DNA of 64,000 bases, from NCBI GenBank assembly GCA_963691705.1, contig OY829539.1:11658501-11722500 (forward strand). The letters are read 5' to 3'. Source of the stretch: Viola odorata. Taxonomy: Eukaryota; Streptophyta; Magnoliopsida; Malpighiales; Violaceae. Position numbers and translations under genes: made by a program. The notes beneath the pieces were generated by a model. It saw nothing but the letters and a program-made list of their open reading frames with translations. It made no database searches and was not told the origin of the DNA. Positions 1 through 10,995 of this stretch are shown here, piece after piece. Positions within the stretch are counted from its first letter, which is position 1. The number at the start of each line of letters is the position of its first letter.

Positions 1-109
1 AAAAAAGGAGAGAAAAGAAAAAAGAAAAGAGAGAAATGCTCAGAGACATTCAAAGAATACAAACAATCAAAGAACCGAAGCAAGCACAGCCCGGGGACAA
101 CTAAACTCA

Positions 110-375
110 AGAAATCTCGAAGAAAATATTCCCTAGTGAAGACTCGAGAAAAAGGGTCCAAGGCCAACTCAAGTAGTTAGATCTCGAGGAAAGCATCCCC
201 CAGTGAGAACTCGAGAAGAAAAGGGCCCAAGGCCAACTCAAGTAGCAGATCGCGAAAAGAACAGCGACAACACTCCCCAGTGAAGACTCGAGAAGAAAAA
301 GGGCCCAGAGCCAACTCAAGGAATCTCGAAGGAAACATTCTCCAGTAAAGACTCGAGGAAAGGGCCCCTGGCCGA
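110..375 (+). repeat. Tandem repeat, ~68-bp unit, about 4 copies
   Basis: Each unit contains the pattern ATCTCGA...CCAGTGAAGACTCGAG..AAAGGGCCCAAGGCCAACTCAAG with small indels. The reading frames crossing this stretch are by-products of the repeat. The purine-rich sequence at 1-60 and this array match the layout at 42730-43130 of the second TAT-like element. Confidence 0.7.
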
Positions 376-1245
376 TAGGAAAACGACATCCCCAGCAAGG
401 ATCCAAGAGCTCATGCACTCTGTCAAGAAAGCATCCCTAGCAAAAAATGAAAGAACTCGCGCACCTTGCCCTCATCAGGGCCAATCGACAAACGTCACTC
501 ATCCAAAAGCTTCAAACTCATCAGAAAAGCACATCTTTACCAAAACAAGCTTCTTTCCGGACATTTCATGTCCTTTCATTATTTTCCGTGAAAGTTCCAT
601 CGATTATTAGAATGCCCATGCATGTGCATCTTCATTTTAAGTCTATTCACTCGGATTGACATTGCGAATTGAAAATTATGTATCATGTTAGTTGCATCTT
701 TATGAGCATAAAACACTTAACCTTGTTTCAGAGCGTGAGTGCAAACACTAATATCAGGTGAGGATTGCTTATGGCTGCAAATTGTGGGAAAGTCTTGTCC
801 TTGAGGTCGTTATTTCTTGAACAAGACGTAGACGTTATCTAGACTTGAATCAATCATGTTTATATAACAAAAAATGAACGAACATTTTTATCCAAAAAAT
901 GGGGGGGGGGGGCTTGAATTTATTTTCTTAAACAAAGAAATCATTTTCATTCCCAAAAAAAACTTGGGGGCAAGCCAAGGGTTAAATGTAGGAATATTTG
1001 ATATTTCTCACATAGGCCAATTGCTCTCTCCTTCTTCTATCTGTTGCTGCTTTGTGTTTGCTTCCTTTCAATTTGTAGGATACAGATATGCTCCAGTGAG
1101 ATCTCATGCCATTGGGTTTTCAATGACAACATCGTTATAAATCCCTTGCAATTGGGTCTTCGATGACAACATCATTGTAAAGCCCTCGCCATCTTGGATT
1201 TTCATCAAAATCCAATCAAATGGAGTACGTTACCACTCCCAAATA

Positions 1246-1362
1246 AACTTCGTGCGGTCGATCATGCTCCCTCACATTCAAATCAACTTCGTGCGGTGGA
1301 TCATGCTCCCTCACATTCAAATCAACTTCGTATGGTGGATCACGCTCCCTCACGGTCGACCA
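1246..1362 (+). repeat. Tandem repeat, 39-bp unit, 3 copies
   Basis: Three near-identical head-to-tail units, each beginning AACTTCGTGCGG and ending CTCACATTCAAATC. The unit length is a multiple of three, so short frames run through it. Part of the retroelement's 3' internal region. Confidence 0.8.
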
Positions 1363-1540
1363 CTCTCCATTTCAGTTCATACGGTCACGTCCCCACACCA
1401 TATCTTGAAAATTCGTAAACAATCACCCCGAATATCGAATCAACATCAGAGCGAAGGTATGTAACCGTCAATCAATATCCGAGCAAAGGTACGTTACAAC
1501 TCTCATTCACATAATTCTACATTTTTGCATAATTATTATC

Positions 1541-1640
1541 TCCTCCTTGAGCGACTACTTTCTCGTCTATCTATATAACTCCTCCTTGAGCGACTGCTTT
1601 GTTGTCTATCTATATAACTCCTCCTTGAGCTACTACATTT
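1541..1640 (+). repeat. Tandem repeat, 39-bp unit, ~2.5 copies
   Basis: Units begin TCCTCCTTGAGCGACTAC and end CTATCTATATAAC, repeated head to tail. A separate array from the 39-bp repeat at 1246, with different sequence. Confidence 0.75.
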
Positions 1641-2335
1641 TCAGCACCAGCGTCCGGAGAGCGATAGTCTTGCACGGTCGTGTAGTTACATCTTTAGCAC
1701 CAGCGTCCGGAGAGCGATAGCCTCGCACGGTCATGTAGTTACATTTTCAGTGCCAACATTCGGAGAGCGATAGCCTCGCACGGACCCTCATTCCACATTC
1801 CACAACAACGTTCGGAGAGCGATAGCCTCACACGAACTTACATTCACATTTTCCATGTCAACGTTCCGAGAGTGATAGCCTCGCACGAACATGCCTTCCA
1901 CATTTCCAACAAACGTCCGGAGAGCGATAGCCTCGCACAGACATTCCTTCACATTGCCACGTCAACGTTCGGAGAGCGATAGCCTCGCACGAACATGCCT
2001 TCCACATTTCCAACAAACATCCGGAGAGCGATAGCCTCGCATAGACATTCCTTGACATTGCCACGTCAATATCCGGAGAGCGATAGCCTCGCACGGACCT
2101 TCATTCACATTGCCACGTCAACATCTAGAGAGCGATAGCCTTGCACGAACATGCCTTCCACATTTCCAACAAATGTCCGGAGAGCGATAGCCTCGCACAG
2201 ACATTCCTTCACATTGCCACGTCAACGTTCGGAGAGTGATAGCCTCGCACGAACATGCCTTCCACATTTCCAACAAACGTCTGGAGAGAGATAGCCTCAC
2301 ACGGACAATCCTTCACATTGCCACGTCAACAAACG
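1640..2335 (+). repeat. ~52-bp satellite-like array, block A
   Basis: About 13 units sharing the core GGAGAGCGATAGCCTCGCAC joined by CATTCACATTGCCACGTCAAC-type spacers. Units differ by substitutions and short indels. The minus-strand frames with repeated RLSLS peptides here are translations of the array, not genes. The same array resumes at 2969. Confidence 0.85.
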
Positions 2336-2968
2336 CCTAGACGATTAAAGTCATCACTGTGGTTATAACTAACGCGAAGCTACAGGGTAAAGTAGACGAC
2401 CAATCAGAGTCATCAGGTCGCTGGTCCCATCTGATTGGGTTAAGTAAGTAATCAGGGTAGAGCCTCGAACGTACTGAGTGTCTCGCCCTGGACGCGTCTT
2501 CCTTCATCTTCATGGGCCTTTGAGTAATTGCTCCCATAAACGTACCTTGGGGGACGGCGAAGCGTCAAGACTACTCCATAAGCGTACCTTGGAGTAGTTT
2601 CTCATACGAAAGGAAGCAGGGGACCTAAACGCACCTGGTCCCTATAGCGCGCCTATCAGCTAGGGATAGACGATCATTGCACCTGTGATCAGCCGACTTT
2701 GAAAGCAACCCGAGATAGATTCCTACTGAGAACTCCTTCTTTTATTAATTTAATACTCACTTTTATTACTTTCTATTATTGCTTTATTAGATATTAATCA
2801 ACCAACTCTTGAAAACCCCCCGCTACTTGTTACTGTTCTAAACTGTTTGCCCTTGCCACACAACACAAGGCAGTGTTCACCTTAGTCCCTGTGGATCGAC
2901 CCTGTATCACTATACACAGTTTATTTGTGCATTTGCTGCAGGTTTTATTATTTTTTTGAGGTGTCACG
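2336..2968. other. Foreign segment inside the 52-bp array (probable LTR remnant)
   Basis: About 630 bp of unique sequence interrupts the 52-bp array. Its right part, from about 2870, reads CCTTAGTCCCTGTGGATCGACCC and then an AT-rich run to TGTCACGACA, which resembles the 3' end of plant gypsy LTRs. The left end does not begin with TG and I found no convincing target duplication (short CGTCA strings occur at both edges but do not restore the array). It may be a truncated solo LTR. The low-score frame at 2337-2537 is not supported as a gene. Confidence 0.4.
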
Positions 2969-3720
2969 ACAGCACGTCAGACATTCCTTCACATTGCCAC
3001 GTCAACGTTCGGAGAGCGATAGCCTCGCACGAACATGCCTTCCACATTTCCAACAAACGTCCGGAGAGCGATAGCCTCGCACATACATTACTTCACATTT
3101 CCACGTCAACATCCGGAGAGCGATAGCCTCGCACGAACATGCCTTCCACAATTCCACAAACGTTCGGAGAGCGATAGCCTCGCACGGACATTCCTTCACA
3201 TTGCCACGTCAACATCCGGAGAGCGATAGCCTCGCACGGACCTTCATTCATATTGCCACGTCAACATTCAGAGAGCGATAGCCTCGCACGGACCTTCATT
3301 CACATTGCCACGTCAACATTCAGAGAGCGATAGCCTCGCACGGACATTCATTCACATTGCCACGTCAACGTTCGGAGAGCGATAGCCTCGCACGGACCTT
3401 CATTCACATTGCCACATCAACATCCGGAGAGCAATAGCCTCGCACGGACATTCATTCACATTGCCACGTCAATGTTCGGAGAGCAATAGCCTTGCACGGA
3501 CATTCCTTCACATTGCCACGTCAACAACCGGAAAGTGATAGCCTCACACGGACCTTCGTTCATACTTCCACGTCAACATCCGGAGAGCGATAGCCTCGCA
3601 CGGACATTCCTTCACATTTCCACGTCAACATCCGTAGAGCGATAGCCTCGCACGGACCTTCATTCGCATTTCCACATCAGCGTCCGAAGAGCGATAGCCT
3701 CGCACGGACATGCAACCTCA
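2969..3720 (+). repeat. ~52-bp satellite-like array, block B
   Basis: About 14 further units of the same GGAGAGCGATAGCCTCGCAC array as 1640-2335. Together the two blocks hold roughly 27 units. Confidence 0.85.
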
Positions 3721-3744
3721 TTTTTCATACCAGCAGCTAGCAAT

Positions 3745-4570
3745 GCGATAGCCTCGCCCATACTAGAATTTAAAGCATACCTCCTCCTAGAGTGACATCT
3801 ACGATTATCTTCTCCCAGAGCGACAACATCAAAATTATCCCATAAGACTGACATCAACCAACTATCTCCTCTTAGAGTGACATCAACGAATAACGTCATC
3901 AAAACTACCTCCTCCCAGAGTGACATCAACAAACCTATCGCCTCCCAGAATGACATCGACGAACCTACCTCCTCCCAGAGTGACAATAACAATCTATCTC
4001 CTCCAAGAGTGACATCTACAACAATGTCTCCTCCCAGAGTGACATCTACGACAATATCTCCTCCCAGAGTGACATCGACGAACCTACCTCCTCCCAGAGT
4101 GACAACAACGAATCTATCTCCTCCCAGAGTGACATCCACAGATTACCTCCTCCCAGAGTGACAACATCAATTTCCCCATCACCGAATAACACCAATCAAC
4201 AATCTATCTCCTCCCAGAGTGACGTCAACTTGCCTCCTCCTAGAGTGACGTCTAAAAATATACCGCCTCGTAGAGTGACATCAACAACATCTCCTCCTAG
4301 AGTGACATCTACGATATCTCCTCCCAGAGTGACATCTACGACTTACCTCCTCCCAGAGTGACATCGACACATCCTCCTCTCAGAGTGACATCTATGACTT
4401 ATCTCCTCCCAGAGTGACATCATCAAATTATATATCATCCCAGAGTGACATCAACAATATCTCCTCCCAGAGTGATGTCTACAACAATATCTCCTCCCAG
4501 AGTGACATCGACCAACTATCTCCTCCTAGAGTGACATCAACGAATTATCCTCCCAGGGTGACATCTTGCT
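3745..4570 (+). repeat. ~30-bp satellite-like array, about 25 copies
   Basis: Units of about 27-33 bp share the core CTCCTCCCAGAGTGACATC followed by a variable ACGA-rich spacer. Frames on both strands run through it with peptides such as PPRVTST, as expected for a near-multiple-of-three repeat. It ends just upstream of the polypurine tract. Confidence 0.85.
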
Positions 4571-4635
4571 GTGTCGCCAAAATTCGGATATGCGGGGGCA
4601 ACCGTCTTTACTGCTTATCAAATACTTTGATAAGA

Positions 4636-4653
4636 CAGTAAAGAGGGGGCAAC
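4636..4653 (+). other. Polypurine tract of element 1
   Basis: ACAGTAAAGAGGGGGCAAC lies directly before the LTR start at 4654. The same string precedes the 3' LTR of the second TAT-like element at 46041-46054. Role in the family: primer for plus-strand DNA synthesis. Confidence 0.75.
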
Positions 4654-4937
4654 TGTTGATACTCGAATTTTGACGCCATTTTTATTACATTTAGCATTTC
4701 CGTCATTTTATTTAGGGGTGTAAGAAACCGGACCGAACCGGAAACCGAATCCGAACCGAACAATTTTAGCTCGAACCGTAACGTTCCAGTTCGGTCCGGT
4801 TCTATTTCACTAGAACTGGAAATTTCCGGTTTGGGTCCGGGTCTGTCAAAAAAAACCGGAACCGAACCGTAAAACCGTTTGAACCGGAAAAGTTTATATA
4901 TATATATATATATATGTGTATGTATTAAAAATCAATG

Positions 4938-5005
4938 TTTAGTTCTGTCTCAGTGGATAAAATTTTAATTGTCTTTCTAAAGGGAATGGGTTCGAATCCC
5001 CTTCC
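4938..5005 (+). other. tRNA-like (Pol III A/B box) segment in the hAT 5' end
   Basis: A perfect B-box string GGTTCGAATCC lies at 4989-4999, and an A-box-like TGTCTCAGTGG lies about 40 bp upstream. Spacing resembles a tRNA gene or tRNA-derived SINE head, but no complete cloverleaf is apparent, so this is not called a tRNA. A similar segment occurs inverted in the related element at about 18190-18275. Confidence 0.35.
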
Positions 5006-5301
5006 CCTCAAAATCCCTTTTGCTTAGTTACATTCATTAATCATTTCATTTCTCATTCAATTTCAAACTCAATACTCTTGACCTAGCTTCTTCTTCTTCA
5101 TCCCTCTCATTTCACCGCCGTCGTCTCACCTCACCACTGCTTCTTCTTCATCCCTCGCCTCCGTCGTCGTCTCACCTCACCACTGCCTCTCCAATTGTCA
5201 CCTCACCTCGTCTCAGTCCTCGCCTCGCCTCACCTCAGTCGTGTGCCTTGCCTCGCCATTTTCAATTAGTCCGTTGTCACCTCGTCTCCTCCGCCACCAC
5301 G

Positions 5302-8300
5302 ATGACCACCGACAGTGAATCCATCAATGTAAGCCACTATTTTCAATTAGTTTCAATTAGCCATTTTCATTCTGGATTCGGTTATTCTTTGGTATGTGTT
5401 GTTGAACTTGTCTAAGACCTGTCCATTTTTGCTTCTAGATTGACAATATTATGAGGTTTATTGAATGGTATATATTTCACGTTAATAGTTAGTGTGTGCC
5501 AGCATGAAAATTCATTCTGAAATTTAACAGAGAAGGGAACATTTCTTTTTTCCCTTCATATCATATGCCATATGGTAGCAACGAATCTGAGTTCTGAAAA
5601 ATGTTGTTTTCCCAGAAAAATCCCAGATGCAAAGCTGTAACAGAGCAAAATTTAGAAAGGTCCATTTTTGAGAAGGAAACGTTGGTATCTTAGTGTCGGA
5701 GCCTGTGTATAAAGTGATCTTTCTGTTCCATATGATACACTTTAGTCTTAACTAACAACTTATCAAGGATAATTTTATGAATCAACGTTTTTCCTTTCTC
5801 ATAACATTTCTACAATTTATCAATACTTAACTTGTGTAATTGGTAGCTAGGGGAGGCAAAAAGCCAGCTTTAGTGTCTGGGGAAGTCGGGATACATTATC
5901 CACTTCTGAGCTTGTACTTTTTATTTAAGTTATTCTTGGACTAAATGGGTGGCTGTAGCTTAAAATAAATGCAAAGGTTGTGGAAACGAGAACATCAACT
6001 TAAAATACTAAAACTTATGAGGTCCTAACAATATGAAAACAGTAAGTAGGTGTTGGAAGAAAGTTGGCTCTCTCAGTCATGGTTTATGATGCATTGAATC
6101 TTTTCAATACTACCATGCTGACATTTCTTAAGAAGAGAACTGATTATGTGAAGTTGTGAACTGATTTTTTGTATAGATGATGGAGTTGGGGTCTCCTATG
6201 ATTGGAAGTGGAGGTGCACAACTACAACCTGAGACTTCATCTACACAACAGGAGATACCAACTGTGGGGGCAGACGAAGTGCAAGGCAGTCAAGAGCCAC
6301 AAGATGAAGGTCATTCGTGTGGGATTATGTGACGAAGTTTACGACTCGTAATAATGAGCAAAAGGTACGATGTATTTTTTGCAAAAAAGCTGAGTATAAG
6401 TATGCTCCTAATAATTTGGGCACAACTGCAATTAGGAAGCACTTGTTTAAATGTGAGAAAGGTCCATTTTTGAAATCAAAGAAACTCCAGAGTGATGTGT
6501 CAAAGGGTCAAACTCAGTTATATTTTAATCCGAGTAAGGAAACTGTGTTAGGTGCATGGAAATTTGACCAGACCATGTCTAGGAAAGCACTAGCATACTT
6601 GATTATTGTTGATGAAAAGCCTTTTAAAATGGTTGAAGGGCTAGGTTTTAAGCACTTTTGTTCTGTACTGCAACCGAAGTTTGTAATACCTTCACGAGTT
6701 ACTGTAGCGAAGGATTGTTATGAGATGTTTGTGGAGGAAAGATTGAAGCTGAAAAGTAGTCTGTCATTTAACTGTAGTAAGGTCTGTCTCACTACAGACA
6801 CATGGACTTCCAATCAAAGGATTAATTATATGTGCCTCACTGCTCATTATATTGACTATAATTGGAAGTTGCAAAAAATAATTATAAATTTCTGTCCAAT
6901 TTCTAGTCATAAAGGTGAGGTAATTGGTAAATTGATTGAGAAATGTTTGTTGGAGTGGGGTATTGATAAGGTTATGACTGTAACTGTTGATAATGCTAGT
7001 TCAAATGATGTTGTAGTGGGGTATTTGAAAAAAAGAGTTAATCATTGGAAGGGTAGTGTTTTGAATGGGGAGTATCTACATATGAGGTGTGTTGCACATA
7101 TAATGAATCTAGTGGTTAGTGATGGGCTAAAACTTGCTACTCCTTCAGTTATTCGAGTCCGAAATGCGGTTAGATACTTGAGGCAATCTCCGCAGAGATT
7201 TGAAAAATTCAAAGCATGTGTTGTGGAAGAAAGGATAGGTAGTGAAGTTTTGTTGTGTCTTGATGTGTGCACCCGATGAAACTCCACTTACTTGATGTTA
7301 GAAACAACCTTAAAACTAAAATCTGCTTTTGATAGATATGAGGGGTTGGATTCTAATTTTTCAAGTGAAGTTGGCCATGATGAAGAACTTGATTGTAGAA
7401 AGGGGATTCCCAAGGAAGAAGATTGGGTTCATATCAAGAACATGGTTAGATTTTTGAAGTGTTTCTATGTGCTTACCTTAAGTGTTTCGGGTACTAAATA
7501 CACAACTTCAAACATTTGTTTGAATAAAGTGAGTGAGGTTGATTATAGGTTGAAAATCATGTGTAACAATGTTGATCGTGAGGTGGCTGAAATGGCATTG
7601 CAAATGAAAAAAAAGTGTGACAAATATTGGGGCGATCCGGAAAAAATTAATGTGATGTTGTTTATTGCGGTCGTGTTAGATCCAAGGTACAAGTTGGATT
7701 ACGCAAATTATTTGATTAACAACATGTATGAGTTTATCAGTGCAGTGGTGTTAGTTGAAAAAGTTGGAAGGAAACTTTATGCATTGTTTGAAGAGTATGA
7801 AAGGGCGAATAACAACTCCACTGTCAATGTGGTTGTAGGAGCTTCTTCTTCCTTTGGTGTTGAATCAGTGACACTGCCAATGGATTTAGATGATATTGAT
7901 GGAGAATATGGATCAGCTGCATGTGCCTATGAATACAGGTATCGAAAAGAATTGGCTCAACGACAAGGAGGAGGACCAAAAAAATCAGAGTTAGATCGTT
8001 ATCTTGAGGAAGAGACGATATCTCATTCAGAATTGTTTGACATTTTGGAGTGGTGGAAGGTTAACAGTGTTCGATTTCCTACTATCTCATTGATAGCACG
8101 GGATGTGTTGGCTATTCAGACTTCTACCGTCGCATCAGAATCTGCATTTAGTTGTAGTGGTCGTGTCCTTGATGATTTTCAAAGCTCTTTGTCTGCAAAA
8201 GTTGTAGAAGCGTTGGTGTGCACTGAAGATTGGTTGAGAGCACCAAATTATGAATATCATTGTACGATTGAAGAGACGCCCAATGATGTTGAGGAGCTTG

Positions 8301-8317
8301 AGAAAGGTAATATTTAA
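5302..8317 (+). pseudogene. hAT transposase (BED zinc finger, RNase-H-like core, hAT C-terminal dimerisation), broken
   Basis: A likely first exon at 5302-5328 (ATGACCACC..ATCAAT, donor GTAAGC) joins at acceptor TTTGTATAG to ATGATGGAG at 6177. That frame reaches TGA near 6310-6330, while the conserved part continues in another frame from VWDYVTKF at 6317, so one frameshift lies there. A BED finger follows (CIFCKK...HLFKCE, about 6370-6460). Then come hAT core motifs: TTDTWTSNQRINYMCLTAHYID and VTVDNASSND. A single TGA at 7277-7279 stands where relatives have Trp (CLDVCTR-stop-NSTY), and the frame continues unchanged from 7292. The C-terminal dimerisation region ends ASESAFSCSGRVLDDFQSSL. With two lesions it is probably inactive, but little decayed. 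Alternative: the frameshift could be a mis-placed small intron. Confidence 0.88.
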
Positions 8318-9770
8318 GGTTAAATATTTTTAGCTATGAATTGGTTATTTGCTATGTGATTAATTCTAATTATCTGTAAATGACAGCCTTCGCGGACATT
8401 AAATTTGCACCTTCAGTGGTAGATATCATCTCATGATATCTACATTTATAGTTGGAGGTTAGTCAATTTCTTAATTAGTTTTTCTTTCTCCTTTGGGTAA
8501 TGAATTTGACAAGTTTATGTCATGTAGTTTGTTAATTGCTATGTGTTCTTTTCAGATTTCCTGGGTTGTGAAACGTTCCTCACTCTGAGAGTTTAGTTCA
8601 TGGTTACAGGGGTTAGCCTTTACAATTGTTTAAACAAGATTCTTGCTTCCGTGGTGAATCACTGCTTGGTTCTCTTAGTTCTCTGCTTGCTTCTTCTTTT
8701 TCCTCTTTGAATATAATAATAGGATTTGGAACTCATGTTTCTTCTCTTATTGTTACCTTTATTTGTGTCCACGTGCTCGAGCATTTCACTCAAGTATGAT
8801 TGTTAGACCTATTGTTCATTTTGTCGTCAATGTATGAGTGATATTCCTATGGCATGACCGTGCGTATGCAGTCTGTTTGAGAGACAGTGTTGTAAGTTTT
8901 TGTTAGGTTGTGCTATGCATTACCATAGCTGGGGTTTTGTTGCGTTAGTCATGTGATTAGGTGATGGAGAGACTAGTATAGAAGGCTTTGTTTGGTGGGG
9001 CTATGTTAAGCATTATGATTGAAATTTTGTTCCTCTTAATCATCTGATTTGTGCAGAGTGCTTTTGTTGTGCATATTTTGATAGCCATTAGTGAGATCCT
9101 TTAAAGGTTTGATAAAAGTTGTACTCTATAAGCTGCTAGTTAGATTCTTCACTTTGACACATCTGAGCTGTAGCAGGCTAGTGGCTTTAGAGAAGTGTAA
9201 ACAAGCTGACCGAAGAGCTCAGCTTGAGTTGGTTACTTACTTTTATGTCACTATTGAACTCGATTAATTTTCTTAGGTAGCCTTGACCCTCATCATTTTA
9301 ATCTACATTGGATGTGGATTTTGTGTGAAAACTGAAGCTTCCAAATCAACACTCATCCTAACATATTATTGGTTTTGTGGGATCAACAATTTAACCATAT
9401 TAAATGATGAGGATGCTTGATGTGTTGTACTGCTGTTCTGCAAAATCTGGGAGGTTTTTTTCTTCGGTGAAGTGTGTTCATTTTTATTTATTTATGTGGC
9501 ATCAAGCAAAAGTCATAGTTGGCGTTGGTCATATGTTGTAACTTTGTAATAATCATAGATTTAATATAGTAATATTCTTCTGAGTTCAGTTTCAATCTAT
9601 TAATTCTTACTGTTTCCAATCTTGGACTGATTTTCTTGTGCTTGTTGTATATATTGTCATAGATAGCAGAAGTAATTAAGGAAATGTGTGTATCTGTATC
9701 TCCATCTGTCTGTCTGCTTCTGATATTCAAACATTGAATTGCTTGGCAAGTTGCTAAACATTTCCTGAAA

Positions 9771-9860
9771 TTGATTTTGGAGTATAACAAATTTTGATTT
9801 TGGAGTATAACAAGTTCAAAAATACATTTATAAATTTTGATTTTGGAGTATAACAAGTTC
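9771..9860 (+). repeat. Short tandem repeat near hAT 3' end, 3 copies
   Basis: TTGATTTTGGAGTATAACAA occurs three times in 90 bp, followed by a (TTA)n run. It lies just inside the 3' subterminal motif cluster. Confidence 0.75.
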
Positions 9861-10986
9861 AAAAACAACTTATATTATTATTATTATTATACCCACAACA
9901 TTAAAAAATTGAATTTTTTTTTGAAAAAACCGAAAACCGAACCGAACCGAACCGGAAATTCCGGTTGGGTCCGGTTCTGGGATATCAGAACTGGAATTTC
10001 CCGGTTTGGGTCCAGTTCTGGCATACCAGAACCAGAAATTTCCGGTTCGGTCCGGTTCCAGCCCTAGAACCGGACCGAACTGGCCCGTTTACACCCCTAA
10101 TTTTATTTAACTTACTGTCATTTTTAATTAATTTACTGTCATTAGCATTTTTAAATTCTCATCGCATTTTTATCATCGCCATTATCATCATCAGCATTCG
10201 AAATCGCTCTTTTAATCTTTCGTCACTTATTTTCATTATTATTATCATTATTATTTTTAGCCTTGAAAATTACATTTTTAATTATCCGTTAGTCATTTGC
10301 TAGTTATTTCTTCGTTTTAGGTCATCGCATGAAATTTATGATTTTTAGTATTTTATCACATTTTTTTGCATTTTTATTTTTTATTATTATTTTTGTTCGA
10401 GCTTTTATTGGACCCGAGTAAGTTCGCTCGGAAAATAGCTCGAACTCGGAATGTTTTCCATCAACTAGTTCCTACTCTTTTTTTCATTCACACCGACCAA
10501 CAACGTTTCGCGTAATTTTCGTCATAACGTCATTTATTTTTCGTCCGAACATTTCATGTTTCTGAACGAGAAAATAAACACGTTAAATAAAAAATTCTCA
10601 TCATTCGCTGTAGACGGTTAAACTCGCCTTATTTTTCTCTACGCGCTGGCACTTTCGGCTAGAAAATTCGGTACGTTTGTTCGCAAAAATGGCTCGAGGC
10701 CATTTAAATAGACTTAAAGGGACCTTTGATCATAACTGTTGATTTGGTTGACCAAGGAAAGTCAACCAGATCAACGGTTGACAAATTAAAGGGCATGGTG
10801 CACATGCACCGTGGACGTGGAGCAGCAGCGGAGCAAGCCACTGAGCTGCTTGCTCTCGTCGCTTCCTGTCACTTCCAACGATCACCTCAGCCGCTGTAGC
10901 TGCCACCTTGCTCGCCTAGCCCCGCCAGCGCCATGATCCGGCCACCACGGGCGGCCATCGCGCTTCAACGCCATGCAACTTCAGCC

Positions 10987-10995
10987 TATAAAAAG
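10987..10995 (+). promoter_or_regulatory. TATA box of the element 1 LTR
   Basis: TATAAAAAG lies in GCCTATAAAAAGGCC, in a GC-richer part of the LTR and followed by a C/T-rich start region. This is the usual layout of the U3/R boundary in plant LTRs. The transcript start is inferred, not seen. Confidence 0.5.

Larger units (their letters stand above)
4713..10099 (+). mobile_element. Ac-like hAT DNA transposon, complete length, inactivated
   Basis: The element starts TAGGGGTGTAA at 4713 and ends TTTACACCCCTA at 10099, giving short terminal inverted repeats. It is flanked by a perfect 8-bp target duplication, ATTTTATT, at 4705-4712 and 10100-10107. Both ends (about 4725-4890 and 9930-10075) are packed with ACCGGxxC / GAACCGG motifs on both strands, as expected of subterminal transposase-binding sites in hAT elements. 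It encodes one broken transposase. After 8317 the remaining 1.7 kb to the 3' end shows no further domain. Confidence 0.93.

Noticed and set aside
1858..3229. Several 60-80 residue frames with repeated RLSLS/AIALRT peptides
   Set aside because: Translations of the 52-bp satellite array on either strand.
1640..3720. CRISPR array
   Set aside because: The regular 52-bp repeats lack unique equal-length spacers and lie in a plant retrotransposon.
4938..5005. tRNA gene
   Set aside because: The B box is good but no full cloverleaf or anticodon arm could be built; kept only as a tRNA-like segment.
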